Source: Celeribacter halophilus
Lineage (GTDB): Bacteria > Pseudomonadota > Alphaproteobacteria > Rhodobacterales > Rhodobacteraceae
Reading direction: 5' to 3'
DNA length: 64,000 bases
NCBI RefSeq assembly: GCF_900114135.1
Contig: NZ_FORY01000003.1
Span: forward strand, 248,001 to 312,000
The notes under the pieces are model-generated. The model was not told the DNA's origin. It saw nothing but the letters and a program-made list of their open reading frames with translations, and searched no databases. Every line of letters starts with the position of its first letter. The first letter of the stretch is position 1. Shown in pieces: positions 8,822 to 18,165 of the stretch. The translations under genes were made by a program, and so were the position numbers.

Positions 8822-9997
8822 TCAGAATATCTCGAACAGGCCGGCGGCCCCTTGGCCACCGCCGACACACATGGAGACCACGCCCCATTTCGCGCCACGT
8901 CTGCGGCCTTCCAAGAGGATGTGGCCCGCCATCCGCGCCCCTGACATGCCGTAGGGGTGGCCGATGGAAATAGCGCCGCCGTTCACGTTCAGACGCTCGT
9001 CGGGAATGCCAAGCCTGTCGCGGCAGTAGAGCAGCTGTGCGGCGAAGGCTTCGTTGATTTCCCACAGGTCAATGTCCGTGATTGACAGCCCCGCGCGGTC
9101 GAGCAGGCGGGGAATGGCCACCACCGGACCGATGCCCATTTCTTCGGGGGCGACACCGGCCACGGCAAAGCCGCGCAGCGCGCCCAGAGGCGTCAGTCCG
9201 CGCTGTTCCGCCTCGCGTGCCTCCATCACCAAAAGCGCGGCGGCCCCGTCCGAAAGCTGGCTGGCATTTCCGGCGGTGACGGTCTTGCCCTCTCCACGCA
9301 CGGCAGGCAGACCGGCCAGCCCTTCGGCGGTTGTGCCGGGGCGGTTGCATTCGTCCTGTGTCAGGGTGACGGTCTCTTCGCGGGTCTCCTTGCTGGCCTT
9401 GTCGGTCACAAGTTTGGTCGCGGTGACTGGCACAATTTCATCGGCAAAGAGGCCGGCCTCTTGGGCGTGCGCTGTGCGTTGCTGGCTTTGTAGAGCATAG
9501 GCATCCTGCGCGGCGCGGCTGACCCCGTAGCGCTCGGCCACGACCTCAGCCGTGTCGAGCATGCTCATGTAATAGGTTTCGGCCACATTGGGGTCGCGGT
9601 AACGGTGAGCGTTCCAGTGGGTATTCTGGACGAGGGAAATGCTCTCCAGCCCGCCCGCCAATGCTACGTTCACGCCGTCGCATTGCACCATATGGCTGGC
9701 GATTGCGATGGCGTTCAGGCCGGAGGCGCATTGCCGGTCGATCGTGCCACCGGCCACGCTGTCGGGCAGTCCTGCGGCCTGTGCGATGTGGCGGGCGACA
9801 TTGACGCCGGAGCTGCCTTGGGTCAGGGCAGAGCCGAAAATCGCGTCTTCGACCTCACCGCCGTCGAGACCGGCGCGGGCCAGTGCGGCAATGACTGCGG
9901 GGGCGGCGAGGCTGGGGGCTTCCAGAGAATTGAACGCGCCACGATAGGCTTTGCCAATCGGTGTGCGGGCGGTGGACACGATAACGGCGTCGCGCAT
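8822..9997 (-). CDS. Acetyl-CoA C-acyltransferase (thiolase)
   Basis: A 391-aa thiolase of the degradative/biosynthetic type. The acyl-accepting Cys is in [11 protein letters not shown] (about residue 90), the general-base His is in [10 protein letters not shown] and the second active-site Cys in SMCVGGGQG. The ATG at 9997 is preceded by AAGGAGG, which overlaps the stop codon of the next upstream gene, so the two are translationally linked. It cleaves a 3-ketoacyl-CoA to acetyl-CoA plus a shortened acyl-CoA. With the CoA-transferase pair in the same operon it would complete degradation of a 3-keto acid. Confidence 0.92.
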   Translation of the reverse strand: MRDAVIVSTARTPIGKAYRGAFNSLEAPSLAAPAVIAALARAGLDGGEVEDAIFGSALTQGSSGVNVARHIAQAAGLPDSVAGGTIDRQCASGLNAIAIASHMVQCDGVNVALAGGLESISLVQNTHWNAHRYRDPNVAETYYMSMLDTAEVVAERYGVSRAAQDAYALQSQQRTAHAQEAGLFADEIVPVTATKLVTDKASKETREETVTLTQDECNRPGTTAEGLAGLPAVRGEGKTVTAGNASQLSDGAAALLVMEAREAEQRGLTPLGALRGFAVAGVAPEEMGIGPVVAIPRLLDRAGLSITDIDLWEINEAFAAQLLYCRDRLGIPDERLNVNGGAISIGHPYGMSGARMAGHILLEGRRRGAKWGVVSMCVGGGQGAAGLFEIF

Positions 9998-10010
9998 GGG
10001 CAGGGCCTCC

Positions 10011-11315
10011 TTAGATGGTTTCAACACCGCACCAGTCGGCGATGAATAGGGCAGTGGCTTTGGTCACGCGGCGCAGGCTTTCCAGATCGACGCGTTCGTT
10101 GAAACCGTGGATCGCTTCGGCGTGCGGACCGTAGACCAGAGCGGGCGTGTCGGCATAAAGACCGAAGAAACGCGCGTCCGTGGTGGCCGTGATGGCCGCG
10201 CGGTCAAGCGTCTCGCCGGTGGCCGACAGATGCGCCTGATCGAGTGCGGAGATGGCCGAGGCGGCCTTGGCGGAACTGTCTTGAGACAGGGCGTAACCTT
10301 CGGCGTGAAAGCCGTGATAGACAATTTCGGGCAGGGAATTGCGCAAAAAGGCATTCTCGCGGGCCGCGTCCAGAATGACCTGTTCGATCTCGGCCTTGGC
10401 CGCCTCGATAGACTGGCCCGGAAAGATCGCCATGCGCACGTCAAAGACACTCCACGCGGGCACGGAACTGGTCCAGTCGCCGCCTTCGATCTTGCCGATA
10501 TTCAGGTTCAGCGCATGGTCCATATGGGCAAAGTCGTCGGGCCGGTTTTCAGCCGCGTTCCAGCGATGCTCCATCTCGTGCAGGGCGTGGATCAGGGGAA
10601 AGGCGGCTTCGATGGCATTGGCGCCACTGCCCGCATAGGCGACATGGGTGGGCAGACCCTTGAGATGCACCTGAAACCAGATCACGCCCAGTTGTGCGGT
10701 CACCAGATGTTCGGAAAACGGCTCGGGGATCAATGCGGCATCGGCGGTGTAGCCGCGGGCCAGACAGGCCAGCGCGCCGTTGCCGGTGCATTCTTCCTCG
10801 ACGACAGACTGAAAAAACACATCTGCGGCGGGGGCCAGCCCGAGTGATGTCAGCGCATCCAACGCAAAGAGGTTGGAACTCAAACCGGCCTTCATATCGC
10901 CGCCGCCGCGCCCGTAGAGCCAGCCGTCCCTGACCTCCGGCGCGAAGGGCGGGCTGTCCCACATATCAAGAGGCCCCGCAGGCACCACGTCGATATGACC
11001 GTTCAGGATCAGAGAGCGGCCCTTTTGCGTGCGTGCACGGTGTCGCCCCACGACATTCACCGCGTCCTCATAGGGGGCGAGCACGGGCGAAAAGCCGGGA
11101 AGGTGCCGGATTTCGGCCAGATCAATCTGCCAGCGGTCGATCTCGTAACCGCGTGTTTCCAGCTCTGCGGCCATGAAGTTCTGCGCGGATTGCTCGTGGC
11201 CACGGGTGGACGGGTGCGAGGTGAGTTCGGACAGAAAGGCAATCTGGCGATCAAAGGCCGCGTCTACCGCGTCACAGAGGCGGGCAGGCAGGTCATGTGG
11301 CAGGTCTTGTGTCAT
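10011..11315 (-). CDS. M20 family metallopeptidase/deacylase (ArgE/DapE-like)
   Basis: A 434-aa dizinc hydrolase of the ArgE/DapE/CPG2 type. Metal-site motifs are visible: [21 protein letters not shown], and EEECTGNGA with the catalytic Glu pair. [10 protein letters not shown] near the C-terminus carries the last His ligand. ArgE-like members deacetylate N-acetyl amino acids; others remove succinyl or formyl groups. It is the second M20 enzyme in the operon but is not closely similar to the M20D one, so two different acyl bonds may be cleaved. It has no signal peptide and is probably cytoplasmic. The substrate is unknown. Confidence 0.85.
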   Translation of the reverse strand: MTQDLPHDLPARLCDAVDAAFDRQIAFLSELTSHPSTRGHEQSAQNFMAAELETRGYEIDRWQIDLAEIRHLPGFSPVLAPYEDAVNVVGRHRARTQKGRSLILNGHIDVVPAGPLDMWDSPPFAPEVRDGWLYGRGGGDMKAGLSSNLFALDALTSLGLAPAADVFFQSVVEEECTGNGALACLARGYTADAALIPEPFSEHLVTAQLGVIWFQVHLKGLPTHVAYAGSGANAIEAAFPLIHALHEMEHRWNAAENRPDDFAHMDHALNLNIGKIEGGDWTSSVPAWSVFDVRMAIFPGQSIEAAKAEIEQVILDAARENAFLRNSLPEIVYHGFHAEGYALSQDSSAKAASAISALDQAHLSATGETLDRAAITATTDARFFGLYADTPALVYGPHAEAIHGFNERVDLESLRRVTKATALFIADWCGVETI

Positions 11316-11326
11316 GATATGTCACC

Positions 11327-11986
11327 TCAGAATGTGGGCGGTGGGGCGTCGGGCAGGATCAGCGGCGCACCTGTGGCCTGTGCGACCTCGTGCAGGGTGC
11401 GGCCTTGAGCGATCTCGCGCAGGGCAAAGCCTTGCGGGGTGATGTCGATCACGGCCATATCGGTGAAGATCCGTGCGACACAGCGGTGTGCTGTCAGGGG
11501 CAGGGCACATTCGGCTTTGAGCTTGGGGTTGCCAGCGCGATCCGTGTGCGTGCTGAGCACCACGACGCGCCGCGCCTTTTGCGCAAGCTCGATCCCGCCA
11601 CCAACGCCGGGGCTGAACTTGCCGGGGATCTTCCAGTTCGCCAGATCACCATTGGCCGCAACCTCGAAGGCTCCGAGCATGGTCAGGTCCAGCCGCCCCG
11701 AGCGCACCATGGCAAAGCTCGTGGCACTGTCGAAAAAGGCCGATCCGGGCACGGTGGAGACATAGGCCCCGCCTGCATCAATCAGATTGCGATCCGCGCG
11801 TTCGGGCGGCAGGGTGGGGCCGATGCCGGTCAACCCGTTTTCTGTATGCAGGCATACCGGAAAACCGGCGGGCAGATGGTCCACCACCTTGGTCGGCAGG
11901 CCGATCCCGAGATTGACCACCATTCCCGGTGCGATCTCGCGTGCGGCGCGGGCAATCATGCGGTCTTTAGCGCTGGACAACGGCAT
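11327..11986 (-). CDS. CoA-transferase subunit B (3-oxoacid/acetoacetate type)
   Basis: A 219-aa beta subunit of a two-subunit family I CoA-transferase. It carries VNLGIGLPT near the N-terminus, the catalytic Glu in HTENGLTGIGP, and GGAYVSTVPGSAFFDSA. The ATG at 11986 has GAGG immediately upstream and gives the normal family N-terminus; it overlaps the end of subunit A by 20 bp, typical for such pairs. With subunit A it moves CoA from a donor such as succinyl-CoA or acetyl-CoA to a carboxylic acid. The nearby thiolase suggests the acceptor is a 3-keto acid. Confidence 0.9.
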   Translation of the reverse strand: MPLSSAKDRMIARAAREIAPGMVVNLGIGLPTKVVDHLPAGFPVCLHTENGLTGIGPTLPPERADRNLIDAGGAYVSTVPGSAFFDSATSFAMVRSGRLDLTMLGAFEVAANGDLANWKIPGKFSPGVGGGIELAQKARRVVVLSTHTDRAGNPKLKAECALPLTAHRCVARIFTDMAVIDITPQGFALREIAQGRTLHEVAQATGAPLILPDAPPPTF

Positions 11987-12659
11987 ACTCCTCGGAAAGG
12001 GTTTCCAGTTCGGCGACATGATCGACAAATACCCCGACCGTCTGCACCTCTCCTGCGGTCAGTGCGCCCAGAGGCAAGAGGGTTTCGACCTCGGCAATCA
12101 CGCAATCGGCGGCCATCGCCATCAGCGGGTTGAAGTTCTGGGCGGTGCCTGTGTAGGCGAGGTTGCCGAAGGTGTCGGCTCGCTCGGCATGGATCAAGGC
12201 CACATCGGCGCGCAGGGCGGTCTCGACGAGATGCGGCTTTCCGGCCAGGTCCACCACCTGTTTGCCCTGTGCCAGTTCGGTTCCGATGCCGATATCGCTC
12301 AAAACGGCGCCAAGTCCGGCCCCGCCCGCGCGGATGCGTTCGGCCAGAATGCCCTGTGCGTTGAACTCGACATCAAGCTTGCCCGCATTCATCAGCGCAA
12401 TGGCATGGGCATTCAGTCCCAGATGGGTGGTGATCAGCCGTGTAACCTGTCCGCTTTGCAAGAGATGGTCGATCCCCATATCGGGTTCGTTGGCGTCATT
12501 CTTGATGAGGGTCAGATCGCGTGCGCCGTGGTCCACAAGTGCGCGGATCAGGGTCATCGGCGTGCCGGGCACCCCGAACCCGCCAACCATCACGCTGTCG
12601 CCATCTTTGATGCGGGCAATGGCGGCTTCGATCGTGGTGGTCTTGTCCGGCAGTTTCAT
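11967..12659 (-). CDS. CoA-transferase subunit A (AtoD-like)
   Basis: A 230-aa alpha subunit. The CoA-binding glycine loop is MVGGFGVPGTP near residue 25, and IKNDANEPDMGI and the NPLMAMAADCVIAEVE segment are typical of AtoD-type subunits. It pairs with the overlapping subunit B. Its ATG overlaps the end of the aminotransferase gene (4 bp), so aminotransferase and CoA-transferase are likely co-translated. This fits a route of amine removal followed by CoA activation. Confidence 0.92.
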   Translation of the reverse strand: MKLPDKTTTIEAAIARIKDGDSVMVGGFGVPGTPMTLIRALVDHGARDLTLIKNDANEPDMGIDHLLQSGQVTRLITTHLGLNAHAIALMNAGKLDVEFNAQGILAERIRAGGAGLGAVLSDIGIGTELAQGKQVVDLAGKPHLVETALRADVALIHAERADTFGNLAYTGTAQNFNPLMAMAADCVIAEVETLLPLGALTAGEVQTVGVFVDHVAELETLSEEYAVVQR

Positions 12660-14005
12660 GCTTGCGCCTCAACGGGAAGGCCCGTTTCCTCGGCAAAGGC
12701 ATCCAGAGCATCGCGCAAAATGGCGATCATCTCGATGATCTGGGCTTCGGTGATGATAAGCGGCGGGGCGAGCAGGAAGTGATCGCCTGCGGTTCCGCCA
12801 CGGGTGCGGCGGGAATAGATGATCAGCCCGCGCTCATAAGCCAGTTCGACCAGCCGCGCATAGGCGTCCATCTCCGGCGGCAGCGGGGCCATCGTGTCAC
12901 GGTCCGCGACAAATTCGAAGGCGGTCAAAAGCCCTTTGCCCCGCACATCCCCGATAAAGGGGTAGCGGTCCATCAGGATGTGCAGCTGCGCCATGAGAAC
13001 CTCGCCCATCCGTGCAGCATTGTCGATGAGACCTTGGTCTTCGATCTCTTCGAGCACGGCCAGCCCCGCAGAACAGGCCATCGGATTGCCCGCATAGGTG
13101 AAACCGTGCAGGAAACCGCCCGCGTCCAGAACCGGATCAACCAGATGTGCACCGGCGATGATCGCACCGAGCGGCGCATAGCCCGCGCCGAACCCTTTGG
13201 ACAGGGCGACAATATCCGGCGTGATGCCCCAATGTTCGGCGGCGAGGAATTTCCCCGTGCGCCCCGCACCGGTCATGACCTCGTCATAGATCAGTAGCAC
13301 ACCGAATTCGTCGCAAATCTCGCGCACACGGCCATAGTAGCTGTCGGGAGCCACCAGTGCGCCGGTGGAAGCGCCGCCGACCGGTTCCATCAGAAAGGCC
13401 AGCACCGTGTCCGGCCCTTCCTCGATGATCCGGTCGCGCAAAAGCTCGGCATATTTCAGGCCGCGCTCGTCCTCGCTGAGATTGTCGCGGTCCAGATAGG
13501 TTGCAGGGGCGGCGATGCTGGGCATGGCTTGCATCATCGGCGCGAAAGGATCACGCAACGGCGCGTAGCCGGTCAGGGCAAGCGCCCCGAGGGTGCAGCC
13601 GTGATAGGAGGGAAAGCGGGAAATCACCTTGTAGCGGGACTCCTGCCCTTGGGTGAGCGCATACTGGCGTGCCAGTTTTGTCGCGCTCTCCACGGCTTCC
13701 GATCCGCCCGAGACGAAAAACACACGGTCCAGCCCCTCTGGCGTCATGGCCACGGTCTTCGCGGCAAGCTCTTCGGAGGGACGGGTGCGGAAGTGCAAAC
13801 GGTAGCCGAAGGTGGCTTTGTCCATCTGCGCCTTCATCTTGGCCAGAACGCGCGGGTTGGAATGGCCGATATTGGACACCATCGCGCCGGACGAGCCATC
13901 GATATAGCGTTTGCCGCTCTCGTCGAAGAGGTAGATGCCCTCGCCATGATCGAGAAAGGGGCGCGGGCTGCGGGACTGGTAGAACAGGAAGGAATCGTCG
14001 CTCAC
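12656..14005 (-). CDS. Class III PLP-dependent aminotransferase
   Basis: A 449-aa omega/beta-type aminotransferase. Landmarks are [46 protein letters not shown], the PLP-phosphate-side [13 protein letters not shown], and the Schiff-base Lys in [15 protein letters not shown] (about residue 270). Class III enzymes remove terminal or beta amino groups, passing them to pyruvate or 2-oxoglutarate. Followed by CoA-transferase and thiolase genes, a beta-amino acid giving a beta-keto acid is the simplest reading; this is inference. It overlaps the upstream ATPase gene by 4 bp. Confidence 0.9.
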   Translation of the reverse strand: MSDDSFLFYQSRSPRPFLDHGEGIYLFDESGKRYIDGSSGAMVSNIGHSNPRVLAKMKAQMDKATFGYRLHFRTRPSEELAAKTVAMTPEGLDRVFFVSGGSEAVESATKLARQYALTQGQESRYKVISRFPSYHGCTLGALALTGYAPLRDPFAPMMQAMPSIAAPATYLDRDNLSEDERGLKYAELLRDRIIEEGPDTVLAFLMEPVGGASTGALVAPDSYYGRVREICDEFGVLLIYDEVMTGAGRTGKFLAAEHWGITPDIVALSKGFGAGYAPLGAIIAGAHLVDPVLDAGGFLHGFTYAGNPMACSAGLAVLEEIEDQGLIDNAARMGEVLMAQLHILMDRYPFIGDVRGKGLLTAFEFVADRDTMAPLPPEMDAYARLVELAYERGLIIYSRRTRGGTAGDHFLLAPPLIITEAQIIEMIAILRDALDAFAEETGLPVEAQA

Positions 14006-14772
14006 TTTGCACCTTCAAGATGTTTGCGCAGGAATTCGCGCGTCCGGTCCTTGCTGGGATTTCTGAACAGCACTTCGGGCGGGCCTTCTTCGACCACCAC
14101 GCCCTTGTCCATGAACAGCACCCGATCACAGACCGAGGCGGCGAAATCCATTTCATGGGTGACGATGATCATGGTCATGTGCTCCTCCGCGAGCTTTTTC
14201 ATCACCATGTTCACCTCTTCGACCAGTTCCGGATCAAGGGCGGAGGTGGCCTCGTCAAAGAGCATCAGCTTGGGTTCCATCGCCAGCGCACGGGCAATCG
14301 CCACACGCTGCTTCTGGCCGCCGGAGAGTTGCGAGGGGTAATAGTCGATCCGCTCCAGCATCCCGACCTTGTCCAGTTGCTCTTCGGCCAGCTTGTCGGC
14401 GGCCTCTTGCGACAGGCCCTTGAGCATCATCGGGGCCATGGTGACATTCTGGCGGGCGGTCATATGCGGGAACAGGTTGAAATGCTGGAACACCATGCCA
14501 ACCTGTTGGCGCATCGCATTGATATGCTTTTCATATTGCCGGTGGGGCAGGGTCTTGTTCACCTGCACACCATCGAGCCAGACCTCGCCGCCCGTGAGCG
14601 GATCAAGGTCATTGATGGCTCTGAGCAGGGTGGATTTTCCGGAGCCGGAAGACCCGATGATCCCTACGATCTGGCCGCGCTCCACGGTCAGGCTGATATC
14701 CTTGAGCACTTCGAGAGAGCCAAAAGATTTCTGGGCGTGCCGGATGTCAACGAAATGTGTCTGTTCGGTCAT
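14002..14772 (-). CDS. Polar amino-acid ABC transporter, ATP-binding protein
   Basis: A 256-aa ATPase of the GlnQ/HisP class. Walker A is [12 protein letters not shown] (about residue 37), the signature [15 protein letters not shown], Walker [17 protein letters not shown], and the switch His is in [10 protein letters not shown]. It powers the importer built from the next two permease genes and the binding protein upstream. Confidence 0.95.
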   Translation of the reverse strand: MTEQTHFVDIRHAQKSFGSLEVLKDISLTVERGQIVGIIGSSGSGKSTLLRAINDLDPLTGGEVWLDGVQVNKTLPHRQYEKHINAMRQQVGMVFQHFNLFPHMTARQNVTMAPMMLKGLSQEAADKLAEEQLDKVGMLERIDYYPSQLSGGQKQRVAIARALAMEPKLMLFDEATSALDPELVEEVNMVMKKLAEEHMTMIIVTHEMDFAASVCDRVLFMDKGVVVEEGPPEVLFRNPSKDRTREFLRKHLEGAK

Positions 14773-14787
14773 GAAGGATCTCTTTGG

Positions 14788-15444
14788 TCAGCGGGAAATG
14801 GAAATGCGGCGTTCGATCTTGCGTTGCACCCATTCCATGCAAAGGTTGATGACGTAGTAGAAGGCCGCAGCAAGAATGTAGAATTCGAACGGGCGATAGG
14901 TTTTGCCGATGGCGCGTTGGGCCGAGAGGGTCAATTCGCTCACCCCGATCACGGAGACCAGCGCGCTGTCCTTGAGCAGGGCGATCATGTTGTTGCCGAT
15001 GGGCGGTACCACGGCACGCACGGCTTGCGGAATGACCACCTTGCGCAGGGCTTGCCCGCGGCTCAGGCCAAGGGTGCGGGCCGCTTCCATCTGTCCGCGG
15101 TCCACTGCGAGGATCGAGGTCTGGATCAGTTCGGAATTATAGACCGCGAAATGCAGCCCCAACCCGATGATCCCCGCCACAAAGGCGGGAAGGTCGATGC
15201 CGATCTGCACCAGCCCGAAATAGATCAGGAACAGTTGCAACAGCAGCGGCGTGCCCATGAAGACAAATTCAATCAGGCGGAACGGCTGGCGGATGACCCA
15301 TGGCGCATAAAGTGCGATCACCGCAAAGACGACCCCGCCCGCAAAGCTCAGAGCGGCGGCGGCAAGGGTGATGCCCACCGTCCATGCGACGCCCAGCAGG
15401 ATGATGTCCAGGTAGTCGGGAATAATCGAAAAATCGAGGCCCAT
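14788..15444 (-). CDS. Polar amino-acid ABC transporter, permease
   Basis: A 218-aa HisM/GlnP-type inner-membrane permease with about five transmembrane segments. The EAA loop is MEAARTLGLSRGQALRKVVIPQAVR, which contacts the ATPase; the C-terminus is a short basic tail. The N-terminus is preceded by AAGGAAA-type sequence. It forms a heterodimer with the adjacent permease. Confidence 0.93.
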   Translation of the reverse strand: MGLDFSIIPDYLDIILLGVAWTVGITLAAAALSFAGGVVFAVIALYAPWVIRQPFRLIEFVFMGTPLLLQLFLIYFGLVQIGIDLPAFVAGIIGLGLHFAVYNSELIQTSILAVDRGQMEAARTLGLSRGQALRKVVIPQAVRAVVPPIGNNMIALLKDSALVSVIGVSELTLSAQRAIGKTYRPFEFYILAAAFYYVINLCMEWVQRKIERRISISR

Positions 15445-15462
15445 CTGTCTTTCCTTTTCCGA

Positions 15463-16110
15463 TCAGGTGATCTGGACTTTGCGATCAACCCACGCAACGG
15501 CACGGCCCGTTGCGTAGAGGATGATCATGTAGAGAATGCCGGCGAGCAGGAACATTTCAAACGGCTTGTAGGTCGAGCCGATATAGCGCTGCGCTGTGTA
15601 GGTCAGTTCGATCACCGAAATCGCGGCGACCAGTGCGGTGGCCTTGATCAGCATGTTCAGGTTGACCCCGAGCGGGCGGACCATCAGACGCGCGGCTTGC
15701 GGCAGGATCACCTTGTAGGTGGCCTGCCAGTTACTCAGCCCCAGCGTGCGGGCGGCTTCGCGCTGACCGCTGTCCACGGCGATAATCGCCCCGCGGATGG
15801 TCTCGGTCATATAGGCGCCTGCATTGATGCCCAGCCCGATCACACCGGCCTGAAAGGCATCAAGTTGAATGCCGATCTGGGGCCCGCCGAAATAGAGGAT
15901 GAACAGCTGGATCAGTGCGGGTGTGCCGCGAAAGACGCTGACATAGGCCGCGCCGATAAAGCGGAGTGACCGGAAACGGGACAGGCGGGCAGCCGCCCCC
16001 AATGTCCCGCAGGTCAGGCCCAGAATGGCCGTCAGAACGGACAGAAGAATTGTGGTCCAAGCCGCCTCAAGAAAGAACGGAAAGACCTTTTGCATCAGTT
16101 CGAAGTCCAT
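15463..16110 (-). CDS. Polar amino-acid ABC transporter, permease
   Basis: A 215-aa permease homologous to its neighbour. The EAA loop is REAARTLGLSNWQATYKVILPQAAR, and about five membrane spans are visible, beginning with FFLEAAWTTILLSVL. The ATG at 16110 is chosen (AAGGGACG 6 nt upstream); a longer upstream reading gives a hydrophilic, unconvincing N-terminus. It is separated from the binding-protein gene by 148 bp containing a hairpin, as expected if the binding protein must be made in excess. Confidence 0.92.
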   Translation of the reverse strand: MDFELMQKVFPFFLEAAWTTILLSVLTAILGLTCGTLGAAARLSRFRSLRFIGAAYVSVFRGTPALIQLFILYFGGPQIGIQLDAFQAGVIGLGINAGAYMTETIRGAIIAVDSGQREAARTLGLSNWQATYKVILPQAARLMVRPLGVNLNMLIKATALVAAISVIELTYTAQRYIGSTYKPFEMFLLAGILYMIILYATGRAVAWVDRKVQIT

Positions 16111-16222
16111 GCTTCGTCCCTTGGTTGTCGCGCGATGTGGGAAGGCGGTTGGCTGACGGGATGGCGGCTGCGTGCTGCACACGGGCGCAGATGTCGCAAT
16201 GGGCCATCAGGCCTGATGTGTC

Positions 16223-16250
16223 TCCCTCTCCATCCGGTGACAGAGAGGGA
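16223..16250 (-). terminator. Intra-operon hairpin downstream of the binding-protein gene
   Basis: TCCCTCTC and GAGAGGGA (8-bp perfect stem, 12-nt loop) lie just after the solute-binding-protein stop codon, with no strong U-tract. Such hairpins commonly protect or partly terminate mRNA so that the binding protein is made in excess of the permease. Confidence 0.55.
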
Positions 16251-16258
16251 AAGAGCGT

Positions 16259-17035
16259 TCAGCGAATGTCGGCACCGATCCATTGCTCGGCAATGGTGAG
16301 ATAGGTCCCGTCATCCATCATGGATTGCAGCGCGGCTTGCATGGCTTCGGCCAGTTCCGGATTGCCTTCGCGGATCGCAATACCTGCGCCGAAAGGTTCC
16401 GTGGTCGGATCACCGAACATCTCGAATTCCTGACCTTTTTCGGTCATCGCGAGAATGGCGGCAATCGAGTCATTGACGATGGCGTCAACGCGCCCGTTTT
16501 CCAGTTCCAGAAGCAGTTCCGGAAGGCCTTTGTAGGTCTTGATGTCATAGCCTTTTTCGCGCGCCCAGTCTTCGTGGGTCTCGCCCAGTGTCAGGCCGAC
16601 TTTCTTGCCTTCGAGATCCTCAAGGCTTGTGATGCCGGAGCCCGGTTTCGTGAAAATTGCGCGTTTGTCCGAGTAGTAGGGGCCGACAAAGTCAACAACT
16701 TCGTCGCGCTCTTCGGTGATGGTCATGGACCCCACAATGGCGTCATATTTGTTGGCCAGAAGCCCGCCGATGATCCCGTCCCAAGCGGTGGTGACGATTT
16801 CCGCCTCAAGGCCAATGCGCTTGGCGATCTCGGTTCCGATGGCCGGATCAAAGCCGACAACCTCGTTTTCATCGTTCACGAAGTTGAACGGAGGGTAGGC
16901 GCCGGACATGGCGATGCGGATCACGCCTTTTTCTTTTAGGGTGTCAAGCTCGTCTGCGGCGACAGCGTTCACTCCGAGAACCGCAAAGCCGGCAGCAGCA
17001 ATGGCGGATGTCAGGATAGTTCGGCGAAGGATCAT
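16259..17035 (-). CDS. Polar amino-acid ABC transporter, periplasmic binding protein
   Basis: A 258-aa family 3 solute-binding protein. A Sec signal peptide with hydrophobic core ILTSAIAAAGFAVLGV ends in AVAADE, cleaving near residue 26. The binding fold starts at RIAMSGAYPPFNFV and contains the conserved GFDPAIGTEIAKRIG, VGSMTITEERDEVVDFV and GKKVGLTLGETHE segments. TEERDEVVDF includes the Arg that holds the amino-acid carboxylate in this family. It is the first gene of the operon, and its upstream region is shared with the divergent LysR gene. Confidence 0.94.
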   Translation of the reverse strand: MILRRTILTSAIAAAGFAVLGVNAVAADELDTLKEKGVIRIAMSGAYPPFNFVNDENEVVGFDPAIGTEIAKRIGLEAEIVTTAWDGIIGGLLANKYDAIVGSMTITEERDEVVDFVGPYYSDKRAIFTKPGSGITSLEDLEGKKVGLTLGETHEDWAREKGYDIKTYKGLPELLLELENGRVDAIVNDSIAAILAMTEKGQEFEMFGDPTTEPFGAGIAIREGNPELAEAMQAALQSMMDDGTYLTIAEQWIGADIR

Positions 17036-17110
17036 ATATTTTCTCCAGTTGGACTACATGCCGGGGTTTTGCCCGATCTATGGTGCGGGTGTTCCCGTCT
17101 GTGAAAAGAG

Positions 17111-17135
17111 TTGCACGACTCTTGGTATCGTGCAA
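17111..17135. promoter_or_regulatory. Likely LysR operator in the divergent promoter region
   Basis: TTGCACGA-N9-TCGTGCAA is a perfect inverted repeat with 8-bp arms lying between the two divergent starts (17035 minus, 17162 plus). Position and T-N-A spacing fit the recognition site of a LysR-type regulator controlling the importer operon. Confidence 0.65.
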
Positions 17136-17161
17136 ATAAATATTCGTGACGTTCAATATAG

Positions 17162-18133
17162 ATGAAAATGATGAGTCTTCCGCAGCAACAACGCTTTCCA
17201 TGGAATCTCGACTGGAACCTGCTGCGTACCTTTATGGTCGTGGTCGAGCAGCGCGGGATTTCAAAGGCTGCGGATTTTCTGGGGCTCAAACAGCCCACGG
17301 TCTCCGCCGCGCTCAAACGGCTTGAGCAGACCACCGGCAAACAGCTCATCATCCGCAAGCCCAACGAATTCACCATCACCCGACCGGGGCAGGCCCTTTA
17401 TACGGAATGTGCGAAAATATTCGGCTCGATTTCACAACTGCCGTCACTTCTGGACGTGGATAAGGCGGAGTTGCGCGGTCATTTGTCGATTGCCATCACC
17501 AGTTCGGTCATGTCCGAGCATTTCGACGACTTTCTCAACCGGTTCGCCCAGACCCATCCCCATGTCACCTATTCGTTCTCTGTGCAGGAAAGTGAGGATG
17601 TCGAGACGATGATCTCGCAAAACCGTGCCAGTTTCGGGATATGTCTTTTGTCGAAAATGCCCAAGAACCTGAAGACAATGGTGCTTTACCGTGAGTTTTT
17701 CGGGCTGTTTTGCGGCGCAAGGCATCCGTTGTTCGCGGTGGAGGAGATCGACCCCGATGCGCTAAAAGGGGAGCCTTTCGTGGCCTTTCATACCGAGGCA
17801 GAGGGCGGCCCCTTGGAGGTGATCGCCCATCTGCGTGCGCGTGCGGGCTTTGCCAATACATGGCGGGGCGTCTCTTCGAGTCTGAATGAAATCCGCCGGA
17901 TGATCATGTCCAATGTGGGCATCGGAGCCTTGCCGCTTCATGTCGCGCGACAGGATGTTCTTGCGGGGAATATCCGCCAGCTGCCGCCCTATGACGCCTT
18001 GCCGATGGTGAATATCTATTTGGTGACCAATCCGGCCCGCCGCCAGTCGGACGCGGAAGCGGCGTTTTTGACGGCTTGCAATGCCGAATTCGACGCCATC
18101 GACATTGAAGAACGCACCTACGGGCTTGAGTGA
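17162..18133 (+). CDS. LysR-family transcriptional regulator of the amino-acid operon
   Basis: A 323-aa LTTR. The winged HTH is at residues ~17-75 (LLRTFMVVVEQRGISKAADF, then QPTVSAALKRLEQ), followed by a type 2 periplasmic-binding-like effector domain. It is transcribed divergently from the ABC-transporter/catabolic operon, with a 25-bp perfect inverted repeat between them, so it very likely controls that operon and itself. The inducer is presumably the imported amino acid or an intermediate. Several in-frame ATGs within the first four codons make the start uncertain by up to 3 residues; no strong ribosome binding site is visible. Confidence 0.9.
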   Translation: MKMMSLPQQQRFPWNLDWNLLRTFMVVVEQRGISKAADFLGLKQPTVSAALKRLEQTTGKQLIIRKPNEFTITRPGQALYTECAKIFGSISQLPSLLDVDKAELRGHLSIAITSSVMSEHFDDFLNRFAQTHPHVTYSFSVQESEDVETMISQNRASFGICLLSKMPKNLKTMVLYREFFGLFCGARHPLFAVEEIDPDALKGEPFVAFHTEAEGGPLEVIAHLRARAGFANTWRGVSSSLNEIRRMIMSNVGIGALPLHVARQDVLAGNIRQLPPYDALPMVNIYLVTNPARRQSDAEAAFLTACNAEFDAIDIEERTYGLE

Positions 18134-18165
18134 CGGTGTTGCGTGAGCCATCCGTTGCGCGCGGA

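Noticed and set aside
13669-15969. A long plus-strand open frame (about 766 codons) opposite the aminotransferase, ATPase and permease genes
   Set aside because: The minus-strand genes in this stretch have clear family motifs and coupling; the plus-strand protein is low-complexity His/Arg/Asp-rich shadow sequence, common in G+C-rich DNA.
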